From JAENVU01 sp963765075 (GTDB lineage Bacteria; Actinomycetota; Acidimicrobiia; IMCC26256; JAENVU01), in NCBI GenBank assembly GCA_963765075.1, contig CAVXVA010000008.1, positions 372,001 through 436,000 on the forward strand: a DNA stretch of 64,000 nt. The letters are read 5' to 3'. Under the pieces are notes generated by a model, which searched no databases, was not told the origin of the DNA, and saw nothing but the letters and a program-made list of their open reading frames with translations. Shown here in pieces: positions 55,802 through 63,932 of the stretch; within the stretch, counting starts at the first letter, position 1; each line of letters starts with the position of its first letter. Position numbers and translations under genes: made by a program.

Positions 55802-56359
55802 TTACGAATTCGGTCCGTCGGTGTCGATCAAGGAGAAGACAGCGGCGTCTTGGCGCTCCTCCCGGACGCGCAGTCGATTGCGCAGCACGCCTTCCCGTTG
55901 GGCACCGAGCCGACGGGCGACGCCCTGGCTCGGGAGGTTCTGGACCGCCGCCAAGATTTCGATTCGGCCGAGGGCAAGTTCGGAGAATCCGAGGTCGACC
56001 ACGAGTTGCGCGGCCCGTGTCATGTAGCCCCGCCCCGTGTGCGGCGTGGCGAGCCAGTAGCCGAGATTCGCCCACCGGTTGACGCGGTCGATGGTGTTCA
56101 GCCCGACCGTCCCGAGCAGCTGGCCGTGTTCCAGTTCGCGAGCAACGAACTGGAACTCGACGCCATCGGCGAACGCCCGCGCCGCCCGACGGACCCATTC
56201 GCTGGCCTCGTTGTCGGTGTAGCCAGGATGCGCCCATGCCATCCACGGCAGCAGTTCGGGCATCGACGCGTGGATGGCGCGGTGGAGTTCGGTGATGTCG
56301 GACCGCCGTGGCGCCCGCAACTCCACTACGCCGTCATTCAGCCGCATTGCCCGAGCCAT
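55802..56359 (-). CDS. GNAT N-acetyltransferase (RimJ/RimL type)
   Basis: 185 residues from ATG 56359, chosen because GGGGAAG lies 9 bases upstream; ATG 56347 is four codons shorter. The fold order is RLNDGVVELRAPRRSDITEL, then LLGTVGLNTIDRVNRWANLG (strand 4-5), YWLATPHTGRGYMTRAAQLV (the CoA-binding (Q/R)-x-x-G-x-(G/A) loop as HTGRGY) and the final NLPSQGVARRLGAQREGVLR. RimL-like enzymes acetylate ribosomal-protein or other N-termini; the true acceptor is unknown. Confidence 0.85.
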   Translation of the reverse strand: MARAMRLNDGVVELRAPRRSDITELHRAIHASMPELLPWMAWAHPGYTDNEASEWVRRAARAFADGVEFQFVARELEHGQLLGTVGLNTIDRVNRWANLGYWLATPHTGRGYMTRAAQLVVDLGFSELALGRIEILAAVQNLPSQGVARRLGAQREGVLRNRLRVREERQDAAVFSLIDTDGPNS

Positions 56360-56417
56360 TGGTTGATTCTTCCCCATCTGCCACACGCGGGTCCGCGTGC
56401 TGAGCAAACATGGGGGA

Positions 56418-58241
56418 ATGCGGCGCCTGGCTCGAACTGCACTCACCTGCTTGATGACACTCGGAATTCTGACCGCGATCGCACCCGCCGATCGGGCCGT
56501 CGCGGCAGCACCGGCGGTGCCGGTCGGGGTTCCGTACTGGCCGGGCTGGGACATCGCGCGAGCGGTCGCGGTGACGCCCGACGGCACGGCCGGCATGGTG
56601 CTCGACGGATTCGGCGGCTTGCACCCGTTCGGACTGGCTGGGCACGCGGCTCCGGCAACTCCGCGGACGGGCCTCTATTGGCGGGGCTGGGACATAGCCC
56701 GGGGTTTGGCGCTCACGAGCGCGTCGAGCGGCTACCTCCTCGACGCGTACGGCGGGGTCCACCCGTTCGGCGGCGCGCCGGCGGTCAACCCGGCGACGCC
56801 GGCTCCGTACCTTCCGGGTGCCGACTGGGCGCGCGGCATCACCCTCACCGGGCTGGGCACCGGCGCGTACATCGTGGGCCCGACCGGAGGGTTGTCCGGA
56901 TTTGGCTTGGGCACCGGTGCCCGACCTCCCGCGTTGTCGTTTCCCGTCTCGTTGGGGATCCCGATCGCCGCCGACGTCGCCATGGTGCCGGACGCCAGCG
57001 GCGCGCTCGTGGTCGACGGTTACGGCGGTACGCACCGGTCCGGTGTTCCCAGTGTCGTTCCCATCGGAAGCCTGCCGTACTGGCCGGGATGGAACATCGC
57101 CCGGGGCATTGCGGTGCTTCCGGACCGGTCGGGAGGCTTCATCCTCGATGGGTACGGGGGCATTCACCCGATAGCACTCGGGAGTGGCACCCCGCAGCTC
57201 AACCAGTCGGTGTTCCTCTCCGGTCTTGCGAATCCGTGGGACCTCGGGTTCAGCCCGGACGGCTGGTTGGTCGTGACCGAACGCCCCATCGGGATCTCGG
57301 CGGTGCGGGCCGATGGGTCGGCGCGTCGGCTGCTCCACTCGCCGGCGGATCTCTTGGTCGCGTCCGAAGCCGGCATGATGGGGCTCGCGATCGACCCGAA
57401 CTTCGGGGTGACCCGCCGGATCTACGTGTGCTTCGGCTCTCGGGCCGCCGGTCGTGGCGACGATGTTCGGCTGGTGCGGTTCCGGGTCAACGACGACTGG
57501 TCAGGGGTCAGCCAACGCGCCGACATCGTGACCGGGTTGCCGATCAATCCGGTCGGCCAACTCGGTCGTCACTCGGGCTGTCGGCCCCGCTTCGGTCCTG
57601 ACGGCTACCTCTGGGTCGGCACCGGGGATGCCGCCGTCGGCACCGTGCCTCAGGATCTCCAATCGCTCGGGGGGAAGGTCCTGCGGGTCGACACGAACGG
57701 CACCGCCGCGGCCGACAACCCCTTCTCCTTCGTCTCCGGCGACTCGCGGATCTTCAGCTACGGCCACCGCAACGTGCAGGGCCTGGCCTTCTCACCGGCC
57801 CGGCCGTCGTGGAACGGACTGTCGGTGGAACACGGTCCGGACGTGGACGACGAGGTCAATCGCCTGGTCCCCGGGAACTTCGGCTGGAACCCGGTGCCGG
57901 GCTACAACGAATCGGTCCCGATGACCGATCTGAGTCTGTTCCCCGGAGCGGTGCGTTCGGTGTGGTCGTCGGGGTTTCCCACGATCGCGCCATCGGGCGC
58001 CACGTTCCTGACCGGATCGCAATGGCGCTCGTGGGAGAACGCGATGGCGGTGGCGGTGCTGAGGGCTGCGCATCTCCGAATCTTCTTGGTGCAAGCCGAC
58101 GGGTCCATTCGAGCGACCGTGGTGCGTATGGCCGCGGGAGTGCGATTGCGTACTCCTGTCGAGGGGCCTGACGGCAACCTCTACGTGACGACCGATGCCC
58201 GTCCCGGCGGCGACGTGATCTACCGGCTCGTGCCGAGTTGA
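56418..58241 (+). CDS. Secreted WGH-repeat protein fused to a glucose/sorbosone dehydrogenase propeller
   Basis: 607 residues from ATG 56418 with GGGGGA upstream. A signal peptide (LTCLMTLGILTAIAPADRAV) leads into five repeats of about 45 residues (about 56533-57180), then a PQQ-type soluble dehydrogenase propeller from about residue 255 (LSGLANPWDLGFSPDGWLVV). That domain holds EAGMMGLAIDPNF, GRHSGCRPRFGPDGYLWVGT, YGHRNVQGLAFSP, VEHGPDVDDEVNRLVPGNF and TPVEGPDGNLYVTTD, the order of GSDH enzymes. They oxidise sugars outside the cell with PQQ. The HRNVQG motif stands for the usual HRNPQG. Whether PQQ is made by this cell is not visible. Confidence 0.85.
   Translation: MRRLARTALTCLMTLGILTAIAPADRAVAAAPAVPVGVPYWPGWDIARAVAVTPDGTAGMVLDGFGGLHPFGLAGHAAPATPRTGLYWRGWDIARGLALTSASSGYLLDAYGGVHPFGGAPAVNPATPAPYLPGADWARGITLTGLGTGAYIVGPTGGLSGFGLGTGARPPALSFPVSLGIPIAADVAMVPDASGALVVDGYGGTHRSGVPSVVPIGSLPYWPGWNIARGIAVLPDRSGGFILDGYGGIHPIALGSGTPQLNQSVFLSGLANPWDLGFSPDGWLVVTERPIGISAVRADGSARRLLHSPADLLVASEAGMMGLAIDPNFGVTRRIYVCFGSRAAGRGDDVRLVRFRVNDDWSGVSQRADIVTGLPINPVGQLGRHSGCRPRFGPDGYLWVGTGDAAVGTVPQDLQSLGGKVLRVDTNGTAAADNPFSFVSGDSRIFSYGHRNVQGLAFSPARPSWNGLSVEHGPDVDDEVNRLVPGNFGWNPVPGYNESVPMTDLSLFPGAVRSVWSSGFPTIAPSGATFLTGSQWRSWENAMAVAVLRAAHLRIFLVQADGSIRATVVRMAAGVRLRTPVEGPDGNLYVTTDARPGGDVIYRLVPS
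56533..57180 (+). repeat. Five WGH-type peptide repeats within the dehydrogenase gene
   Basis: Five copies at protein level. Starts read YWPGWDIARAVAVTPDG, YWRGWDIARGLALTSAS, YLPGADWARGITLTGLG, SLGIPIAADVAMVPDAS and YWPGWNIARGIAVLPDR; each ends in a GG(L/V/I/T)(H/S) strand such as LDGFGGLHPFG. Copies three and four have drifted most (the HPFG end becomes SGFG or HRSG). The pattern suggests a small all-beta, propeller-like or carbohydrate/wall-binding domain; the function is unknown. Confidence 0.75.
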
Positions 58242-58280
58242 GGTCCGAATCCGAGGCGTCGGACTGGGTAGTGTCCGCCC

Positions 58281-58865
58281 GTGGCTGATCAGGCGGACTT
58301 CGCCGAACTCGCGATGCCCTTCATGTCGGGCCTCTACGCGGCCGCAATACGCATGACCCGGAACCCCAGTGATGCCGAGGACCTCGTCCAAGAGACGTAC
58401 CTACGGGCCTATCGCGGCTTCGAAGGCTTCAAGGAGGGAACGAACCTCAAGGCCTGGCTGTACCGGATCCTGACCAACACGTTCATCAACATGTATCGGG
58501 CCAAGAAACGACGCCCTCAGCAGGAAACCCTCGACGATGTCGAGGACTTCTATCTGTATCGACGGATCGGCGGGCTCGAAGCGGTCGATGCCGAGAAGAC
58601 CCCGGAGAACGAGGTCCTGGACTCCATCCCGGAAGAGTCGATCAAGTCGGCCCTCGAAGACCTGCCGGAACAGTTCAGGATGGCCGTGATGTTGGCCGAT
58701 GTCGAAGGCTTCTCGTACAAGGAGATCGCCGAGATCATGGAAGTTCCGATCGGGACGGTGATGAGTCGCCTCCACCGGGGAAGAAAGCAGCTGCAACGAC
58801 GGTTGTGGGATCTCGCGATCGAACGTGGGCTGGTACCAAGCGGGTCCGTGCCCGCCGGAGACTAG
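58281..58865 (+). CDS. sigH: ECF sigma factor of the SigH/SigR redox group
   Basis: 194 residues from GTG 58281. Region 2 is MRTNP-like IRMTRNPSDAEDLVQETYLRAY with FKEGTNLKAWLYRILTNTF, and region 4 is LPEQFRMAVMLADVEGFSYK, EIAEIMEVPIGTVMSRLHRG. The signature LDDVEDFYLYRRI and the FKEGTNLKAWL block are characteristic of SigH/SigR. It directs RNA polymerase to thiol-oxidative-stress promoters. It is followed 16 bp later by a zinc anti-sigma gene, the usual partner order. Confidence 0.92.
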   Translation: MADQADFAELAMPFMSGLYAAAIRMTRNPSDAEDLVQETYLRAYRGFEGFKEGTNLKAWLYRILTNTFINMYRAKKRRPQQETLDDVEDFYLYRRIGGLEAVDAEKTPENEVLDSIPEESIKSALEDLPEQFRMAVMLADVEGFSYKEIAEIMEVPIGTVMSRLHRGRKQLQRRLWDLAIERGLVPSGSVPAGD

Positions 58866-58881
58866 GAACCGAATCGAGACG

Positions 58882-59103
58882 ATGGACTGCGACGGCGCAA
58901 TACACCGGGTGTATCACTACCTCGATGGTGAAATGACCGTGTGGAAACGACGGGCGATCAAGCGCCATCTCGACGAGTGCCCGCCATGCGCAGACGGGTT
59001 CGAGTTCGAGATCGAGATTCGCCGCGTGGTGGCCGTCTCGTGCCGTGAAGAAGCCCCAGCCGAACTCCGCCACCGGATCGGGCGGGCCCTCGGACTGGAG
59101 TGA
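58882..59103 (+). CDS. RsrA/RshA-like zinc anti-sigma factor
   Basis: 73 residues from ATG 58882, shorter than RsrA (about 105). It has Cys3 and the ZAS motif HLDECPPC (His-x3-Cys-x2-Cys), the four zinc ligands that form a redox switch in RsrA. The rest, HRVYHYLDGEMTVWKRRAIK and the helix IRRVVAVSCREEAPAELRHR, is of ZAS type. Reduced, it holds SigH; oxidation of the Cys pair releases it. It directly follows the sigma gene. A further Cys (AVSC) lies downstream. Confidence 0.88.
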   Translation: MDCDGAIHRVYHYLDGEMTVWKRRAIKRHLDECPPCADGFEFEIEIRRVVAVSCREEAPAELRHRIGRALGLE

Positions 59104-59199
59104 CCCGGGGCGAGAACTCGACCGACCCGGACCGGAGTTGCCGATCCGGTCCGGCGTCCCTCTACGATGGCGGAGCCCGATGAACCCAGGAGTCTGTCC

Positions 59200-59406
59200 G
59201 TGTCGAAGTTGAGCCTGTCGATCCGCAACCTCGCCCTGCTGGCGACGCTCGCGATGGTCACTGCCGGCTGTGGCAAAGACGCCGCGTTGCCGTGGCACTA
59301 CTGGATCGCCCCCGTCCTGGCGCTCAGCGCGTTGGGCATCGTCTTGTTGGCGATGCCCGCCGCGTATTACCTCAAGGTGTGGCGCCTCAAGCACCGGGGC
59401 CGCTGA
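59200..59406 (+). CDS. Small lipoprotein/membrane protein
   Basis: 68 residues from GTG 59200, chosen because AGGAG lies 7 bases upstream; ATG 59167 is an alternative with a non-membrane start. The signal LSIRNLALLATLAMVTAGC ends in a lipobox-like VTAGC, and a second helix, YWIAPVLALSALGIVLLAMP, follows, then a basic tail KVWRLKHRGR. It is the first gene after the anti-sigma gene and 5 bp before the metalloprotease gene, so it is probably in the same operon. Function unknown. Confidence 0.6.
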   Translation: MSKLSLSIRNLALLATLAMVTAGCGKDAALPWHYWIAPVLALSALGIVLLAMPAAYYLKVWRLKHRGR

Positions 59407-59411
59407 GCCCC

Positions 59412-60500
59412 ATGGCCCTTCCGGCCCGGGACTCCGTAGGACCCGAGCCGATCGATTGGCGCCTCGCGCAACGGATCGCGCGGACCGTTGGGGGTCGCGA
59501 CGCGTTCGCCGACTCGTACTTGGCCTCATCGCTGACCCGGGACTTCTCGACCGCGACGTCTGAAGCGGAAGCCGCGGTCGCCGATTACACCGGGCTGCAC
59601 GCCCCGGATCTCGCGACGGCCGAAGTCGTGGATCGGGCCGGTTGGGTGCACGCGAATGTGCGGTCGATGCAGCGGATGCTCGCGCCCCTCACCGATCGGG
59701 TCGCGGAACGGATGGCCAAGAGCCCGTTCTCTCCGGTTGGTCGTCGGATCGCCGGCACCGAACTCGGCGTGCTGCTCGGTTACGTCTCGCAGCGAGTGCT
59801 CGGTCAGTACGACCTGCTCGTCCCCGACGAGGACGGCGCGCCCACCGACGATCGTGTGTACTACGTCGGCGCGAATATCCTCGGCCTCGAAAAGCGATTC
59901 GCGTTTCGTCCGGGCGACTTCCGGCTGTGGATTGCGCTGCACGAGGTCACCCACCGCGCCCAGTTCACCGGCGTGCCGTGGTTGCGCGACTACTTCCTCG
60001 CCCAAGTCCACGAACTCATGGTCGGGATCGAACCGGATCCCGGGATGGTCTTCGCCGCCATCGGTCGCGCCGCCGATGCCATCCGCGTCGGGAAGAACCC
60101 GGTCGACGAGCGAGGGCTCATGGGTTTGTTCGCCAACGAGGAACAACGCGCGGCGATGGACCGAATGCAGGCACTGATGTCGTTGCTCGAGGGGCACGGC
60201 AACGCGGTGATGAACCATCTCGGCGCGCAGATGCTCGATGGGCAGGAACGGATGGCCGCGGTGCTGTCGGCCCGCCGCAACGCGCGTGGCCCGACTGCGC
60301 TCTTCCACAAGCTGATCGGGCTCGACATGAAGATGCGCCAGTACGAGGTGGGGGAGGCGTTCGTCGAACGCGTGACCCAGGAGGCCGGCTTCCGAGCCTT
60401 GGATGCTGCGTGGTCGGACTCCGAGTCGTTGCCGACGCTCGCCGAGTTGGTCGACCCCACTGCCTGGCTCGATCGAGTCAGTACCGTCGCGCGGCGTTGA
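59412..60500 (+). CDS. F420-biosynthesis-associated zinc-dependent metalloprotease family protein
   Basis: 362 residues from ATG 59412. The zinc site is ALHEVTHRAQF, His177-Glu178-x-x-His181. Surrounding family sequence is SPVGRRIAGTELGVLLGYVS, VLGQYDLLVPDED and YYVGANILGLEKRF, and FFLAQVHELMV-like helices follow. Members are named for linkage to F420 genes, yet typically sit before tilS-hpt-ftsH as here. No F420 gene is in the window and its substrate is unknown. It overlaps or abuts the tilS start (TTGA/GTG). Confidence 0.85.
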   Translation: MALPARDSVGPEPIDWRLAQRIARTVGGRDAFADSYLASSLTRDFSTATSEAEAAVADYTGLHAPDLATAEVVDRAGWVHANVRSMQRMLAPLTDRVAERMAKSPFSPVGRRIAGTELGVLLGYVSQRVLGQYDLLVPDEDGAPTDDRVYYVGANILGLEKRFAFRPGDFRLWIALHEVTHRAQFTGVPWLRDYFLAQVHELMVGIEPDPGMVFAAIGRAADAIRVGKNPVDERGLMGLFANEEQRAAMDRMQALMSLLEGHGNAVMNHLGAQMLDGQERMAAVLSARRNARGPTALFHKLIGLDMKMRQYEVGEAFVERVTQEAGFRALDAAWSDSESLPTLAELVDPTAWLDRVSTVARR

Positions 60501-60502
60501 CG

Positions 60503-61438
60503 GTGGGGTCCACCGGATCCGGGTCCGGGCCGGCGGGCCTGCGACCTGATTTCACGGGGGTCCATGCGCCGACGGTGGTTGCGTGTTCGGGCGGTCCCGA
60601 TTCGGTGGCGTTGCTGATCCTGGCTACCGAAGCCGGGTTGAGCCCGACCGCGGTGTACGTGGATCACGGGCTACGGGTCGACCGCGGTCGGGATCTGGCG
60701 GCGGTCAGGGCCGCCGCGGACCGGCTCGATGTGAACTGGCGATCGGTGGCGGTCGACGTCGGTGATGGTGGCAACCTCGAGGCCCGCGCGCGATCGGCGC
60801 GGTACGACGCGCTGCGCAAGGTCGCGGCCGAGATCGGTTCGGCCACGATCCTCGTGGGTCACACCGCCGACGACCAGGCCGAGACGGTGATACTCAATCT
60901 CCTGCGGGGCTCGACGAGTGCCGGGTTGTCCGGGATGGCCCGGGTACGCGACGACATCGTGCGGCCGCTCCTCCACGAGCGGCGCGCCGTGGTTCGCGAA
61001 CTGGTCGCCGAGCGCGAGTTCGAGACGATCGAGGATCCGATGAACTCGGATCTGAGCTTTCGCCGAGTGTGGGTTCGCCATGAAGTGATCCCGATGTTGA
61101 ATGCGGGCGCGGCGCGAGATCTCGTTCCGATCTTGGCGCGCCAGGCCGATCTGTTCCGCGCCGAGTCAGACTTCATGGAAGCGCTGGGTGCGCAACTCCT
61201 CGACGCCGCGACCGATGGTGACGCGCTGCGGGTGAAGGTGTTGGCCGAGGCGCCGGTAGCGGTGACTCGCCGGGCCATTCGCCAATGGCTCGGGCCGCGT
61301 CCGCCGTCGGCCGACGAAGTCGAGCGGGTGCTGACGGTGATTCGCGGCGAACGGGTCGCCGCGGAGATGGGCGGCGGCGCGCGAGTATCACGGTCTCGGG
61401 GTCGGATCACTCGGTCGCCGGACGACGCACTACCGTGA
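60503..61438 (+). CDS. tilS: tRNA(Ile)-lysidine synthetase
   Basis: 311 residues from GTG 60503; TTG 60497 overlapping the previous stop is a possible earlier start. The PP-loop is VVACSGGPDSVALLILA near residue 30, with AVYVDHGLRVDRGRDLAAV, ILVGHTADDQAETVILNLLR and the lysidine-specific RPLLHERRAVVRELV and FETIEDPMNSDLSFRR-VW-VR. It converts C34 of tRNA-Ile(CAU) to lysidine so that it reads AUA. It is short, lacking most of the TilS C-terminal domain, as in other actinobacteria. Confidence 0.92.
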   Translation: MGSTGSGSGPAGLRPDFTGVHAPTVVACSGGPDSVALLILATEAGLSPTAVYVDHGLRVDRGRDLAAVRAAADRLDVNWRSVAVDVGDGGNLEARARSARYDALRKVAAEIGSATILVGHTADDQAETVILNLLRGSTSAGLSGMARVRDDIVRPLLHERRAVVRELVAEREFETIEDPMNSDLSFRRVWVRHEVIPMLNAGAARDLVPILARQADLFRAESDFMEALGAQLLDAATDGDALRVKVLAEAPVAVTRRAIRQWLGPRPPSADEVERVLTVIRGERVAAEMGGGARVSRSRGRITRSPDDALP

Positions 61439-61443
61439 CGCCC

Positions 61444-61971
61444 ATGTCCGACCCCTACCTCGGTGAGACCGTCGTGTCGGCCGAGTCGCTCCAGCAGCGG
61501 ATCGCCGAGCTGGGTGCCCAGATCACGGCCGACTATGCCGGTCGTGCGCCATTGCTGGTCGGGATCCTCAAGGGTGCGTTCATGTTCATGAGCGACCTCT
61601 CACGCGCTATCGACCTTCCAGTGGAGTTCGACTTCATGGCGGTCTCGTCGTACGGGTCCGCCACGCGTTCCTCCGGAGTGGTCCGCATCATCAAGGACCT
61701 CGACCTGGATCTGCACGATCGACACGTGCTCATCGTGGAGGACATCGTCGATTCCGGGCTGACCCAGGGGTACCTGCGTCGAACGCTGATGGCCCGTGAC
61801 CCGGCGTCGCTCGAGGTCTGTACCTTGCTCCTCAAGGAGGGGCTTCAGAAGTCCGACCCGGACCTCAAGTACGTCGGGTTCACGATTCCGCCCCGGTTCG
61901 TCATCGGGTACGGCCTCGACGTGTCGGAGCGCTATCGCAACCTCGATCACATCGTCGAATACCTGCCCTAG
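61444..61971 (+). CDS. hpt: Hypoxanthine(-guanine) phosphoribosyltransferase
   Basis: 175 residues from ATG 61444; GTG 61435 overlaps tilS but adds only three codons. The PRPP loop is VLIVEDIVDSGLT (Glu-Asp pair), with LLVGILKGAFMFMSDLSRAI and FMAVSSYGSATRSSGVVRI before it and KYVGFTIPPRFVIGYGLDVS after, the purine-binding end. It salvages hypoxanthine or guanine to IMP or GMP. It is 5 bp after tilS, and ftsH follows. Confidence 0.95.
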   Translation: MSDPYLGETVVSAESLQQRIAELGAQITADYAGRAPLLVGILKGAFMFMSDLSRAIDLPVEFDFMAVSSYGSATRSSGVVRIIKDLDLDLHDRHVLIVEDIVDSGLTQGYLRRTLMARDPASLEVCTLLLKEGLQKSDPDLKYVGFTIPPRFVIGYGLDVSERYRNLDHIVEYLP

Positions 61972-62028
61972 GTTCGGGCCTCCGCTACTCCAAGAATGGG
62001 CATTTAGGATATTCCGGACGAACGGGCT

Positions 62029-62053
62029 AGCCTCCCCGAACCATCGGGAGGCT
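62029..62053 (+). promoter_or_regulatory. Inverted repeat hiding the ftsH Shine-Dalgarno
   Basis: AGCCTCCC (62029-62036), a 9-nt loop CGAACCATC, then GGGAGGCT (62046-62053): a perfect 8-bp stem. The right arm contains the GGGAGG Shine-Dalgarno (62046-62051), 6 bases before the ATG 62058. In mRNA this would block ribosome access until melted, as in RNA thermometers. A -10-like TAGGAT (62005-62010) lies just upstream of the stem. Function is inferred only. Confidence 0.45.
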
Positions 62054-62057
62054 GGTC

Positions 62058-63932
62058 ATGAAGATGTCACGGCGAGTGGTAGCAGTGCTGGTCCTGGGCG
62101 TGATCGCGCTGGCGGCCGTCCTCTGGTGGCCCCGCTCGAACCCACCCGTCCCGATGGACCTCTCCCAGTTCACACGCGAACTCGATGCCGGTCGGGTCCG
62201 CACCGTCACCCTGTTGGACCGGGATCACGAACTCCGGGCCCGCCTGGCCGACGGGCGCGAGGTTGCGGTGCGGTTCCCCGAACAGTCGACCGACCAGATC
62301 ACGACCGCGATCGCTCAGGCCGACGTGTCGTCGTTCAAGGTCGACCCGCAGAGCGACAACCGAGTCGTGTCGACGCTGCTCGGGTTGTTGCCGCTGGCGC
62401 TGATCCTCGGCGTGCTCCTCCTCGTCCTGCGCCAGACCCAGGGTGGCGGCCGCAAGGGCCTGCTCGGATTGTCGGGCAAAGGCAAACCGCTCAAGGATCG
62501 ACCGAGCGTGACCTTCGCCGATGTCGCCGGCTGCCCCGAGGCCGTCGACGAACTCACCGAGATTCGCGACTTCCTCACCGATCCGAAACGGTTCGAGATG
62601 ATGGGGGCGCGGATTCCCAAGGGGGTCCTGCTGTTCGGACCGCCGGGAACCGGGAAGACATTGCTCGCTCGTGCGGTGGCGGGTGAGGCCGGGGTCCCGT
62701 TCTTCTCGCTCTCGGGGTCGGACTTCGTCGAGATGTTCGTGGGCGTCGGCGCGTCTCGGGTACGGAAGCTCTTCGAGGAAGCGAAATCGGCGGCGCCTGC
62801 GATCATCTTCATCGACGAACTGGACGCCGTGGGTCGCCAGCGCGGCGCCGGTGTCGGCGGCGGCCACGACGAGCGCGAGCAGACCCTCAACCAGATGCTC
62901 GTCGAGATGGATGGTTTCGACGCGACTTCCGGGGTCATCGTGCTGGCGTCGACGAACCGGCCCGACATTCTCGACCCTGCACTGCTGCGCCCGGGCCGAT
63001 TCGATCGCCAGATCGTGGTGGACCGTCCCGACCTCGACGGTCGGATCGCGATTCTGCAGGTCTACGCCCGCCGGGTCGCGCTGGCCGACGACGTGGACCT
63101 CGCGGTCCTGGCTCGGCGCACTCCCGGGTTCACCGGTGCCGACCTCGAGAATCTCATCAACGAGGCGGCGTTGCTGGCGACGCGCCGGCACCTTCTCGTG
63201 GTCGGCGCCGAACACCTCGAGGAAGCCATCGACCGGGTGGTCGGCGGGCCCGAGCGGCGCAGCCGCGTGCTCTCCGACGCTGAGCGGCGTGTCATCGCCT
63301 ACCACGAGGGCGGCCACGCCCTCGTGGGCCACGCGTTGCCCGCGACCGACCCGGTGCACCGGGTGACGATCATTCCGCGCGGGCGGAGCCTGGGCAGCAC
63401 GTTGTCGTTGCCGACCGAAGACCGGTTCCTGGTCCGGCGGAGCGAACTGATGGCCCAACTGGCCATGTTGTTGGGCGGTCGGGCGGCCGAAGAGTTGGTC
63501 TTCGTGGACCCGACGACCGGCGCGCAGGACGACATCGCGCGTGCGACCACGATCGCCCGTCAGATGGTCACCGAGTTCGGCATGAGCGACGAACTCGGGC
63601 CGATGCGCTTCGGTGAGCCCGAGGGTGAGGTGTTCCTCGGTCGCGACATCTCGAAGCGCCGGGACTACTCCGACCCGGTGGCAGCCCGGATCGACGACGA
63701 AGTCCACGCGTTGATCCACCAGGCCCACCAGGTCGCGTTGGGGCTGCTGGTTCGGCACCGGGCTGCGTTGGATCGACTGGTAGCCGGTCTCCTGGAACGA
63801 GAAACCCTCCAAGCATTCGAGGTCGACCAGATCCTGAGCGACGTGAAGCGCGATGATGCGCCGGAGCTGGGGAGCGCCCGTCCGACGGCGCTCGGTGCCA
63901 GCCAACGTTCGTCGCTCGGGAGGATTGTGTGA
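62058..63932 (+). CDS. ftsH: ATP-dependent zinc metalloprotease FtsH
   Basis: 624 residues from ATG 62058. Two N-terminal helices (VVAVLVLGVIALAAVLWW and VVSTLLGLLPLALILGVLLL) flank a periplasmic domain. The AAA+ module has FGPPGTGKTLLARAVAGEA (Walker A, Gly194 onward), IIFIDELDAVGRQRGAGVGG (Walker B), and the SRH RPGRFDRQIVVDRPD. The protease site is YHEGGHALVGHAL, His416-Glu417-x-x-His420. It degrades misfolded membrane and regulatory proteins. An inverted repeat precedes its start. It overlaps folE by GTGA-like GTGTGA. Confidence 0.97.
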   Translation: MKMSRRVVAVLVLGVIALAAVLWWPRSNPPVPMDLSQFTRELDAGRVRTVTLLDRDHELRARLADGREVAVRFPEQSTDQITTAIAQADVSSFKVDPQSDNRVVSTLLGLLPLALILGVLLLVLRQTQGGGRKGLLGLSGKGKPLKDRPSVTFADVAGCPEAVDELTEIRDFLTDPKRFEMMGARIPKGVLLFGPPGTGKTLLARAVAGEAGVPFFSLSGSDFVEMFVGVGASRVRKLFEEAKSAAPAIIFIDELDAVGRQRGAGVGGGHDEREQTLNQMLVEMDGFDATSGVIVLASTNRPDILDPALLRPGRFDRQIVVDRPDLDGRIAILQVYARRVALADDVDLAVLARRTPGFTGADLENLINEAALLATRRHLLVVGAEHLEEAIDRVVGGPERRSRVLSDAERRVIAYHEGGHALVGHALPATDPVHRVTIIPRGRSLGSTLSLPTEDRFLVRRSELMAQLAMLLGGRAAEELVFVDPTTGAQDDIARATTIARQMVTEFGMSDELGPMRFGEPEGEVFLGRDISKRRDYSDPVAARIDDEVHALIHQAHQVALGLLVRHRAALDRLVAGLLERETLQAFEVDQILSDVKRDDAPELGSARPTALGASQRSSLGRIV

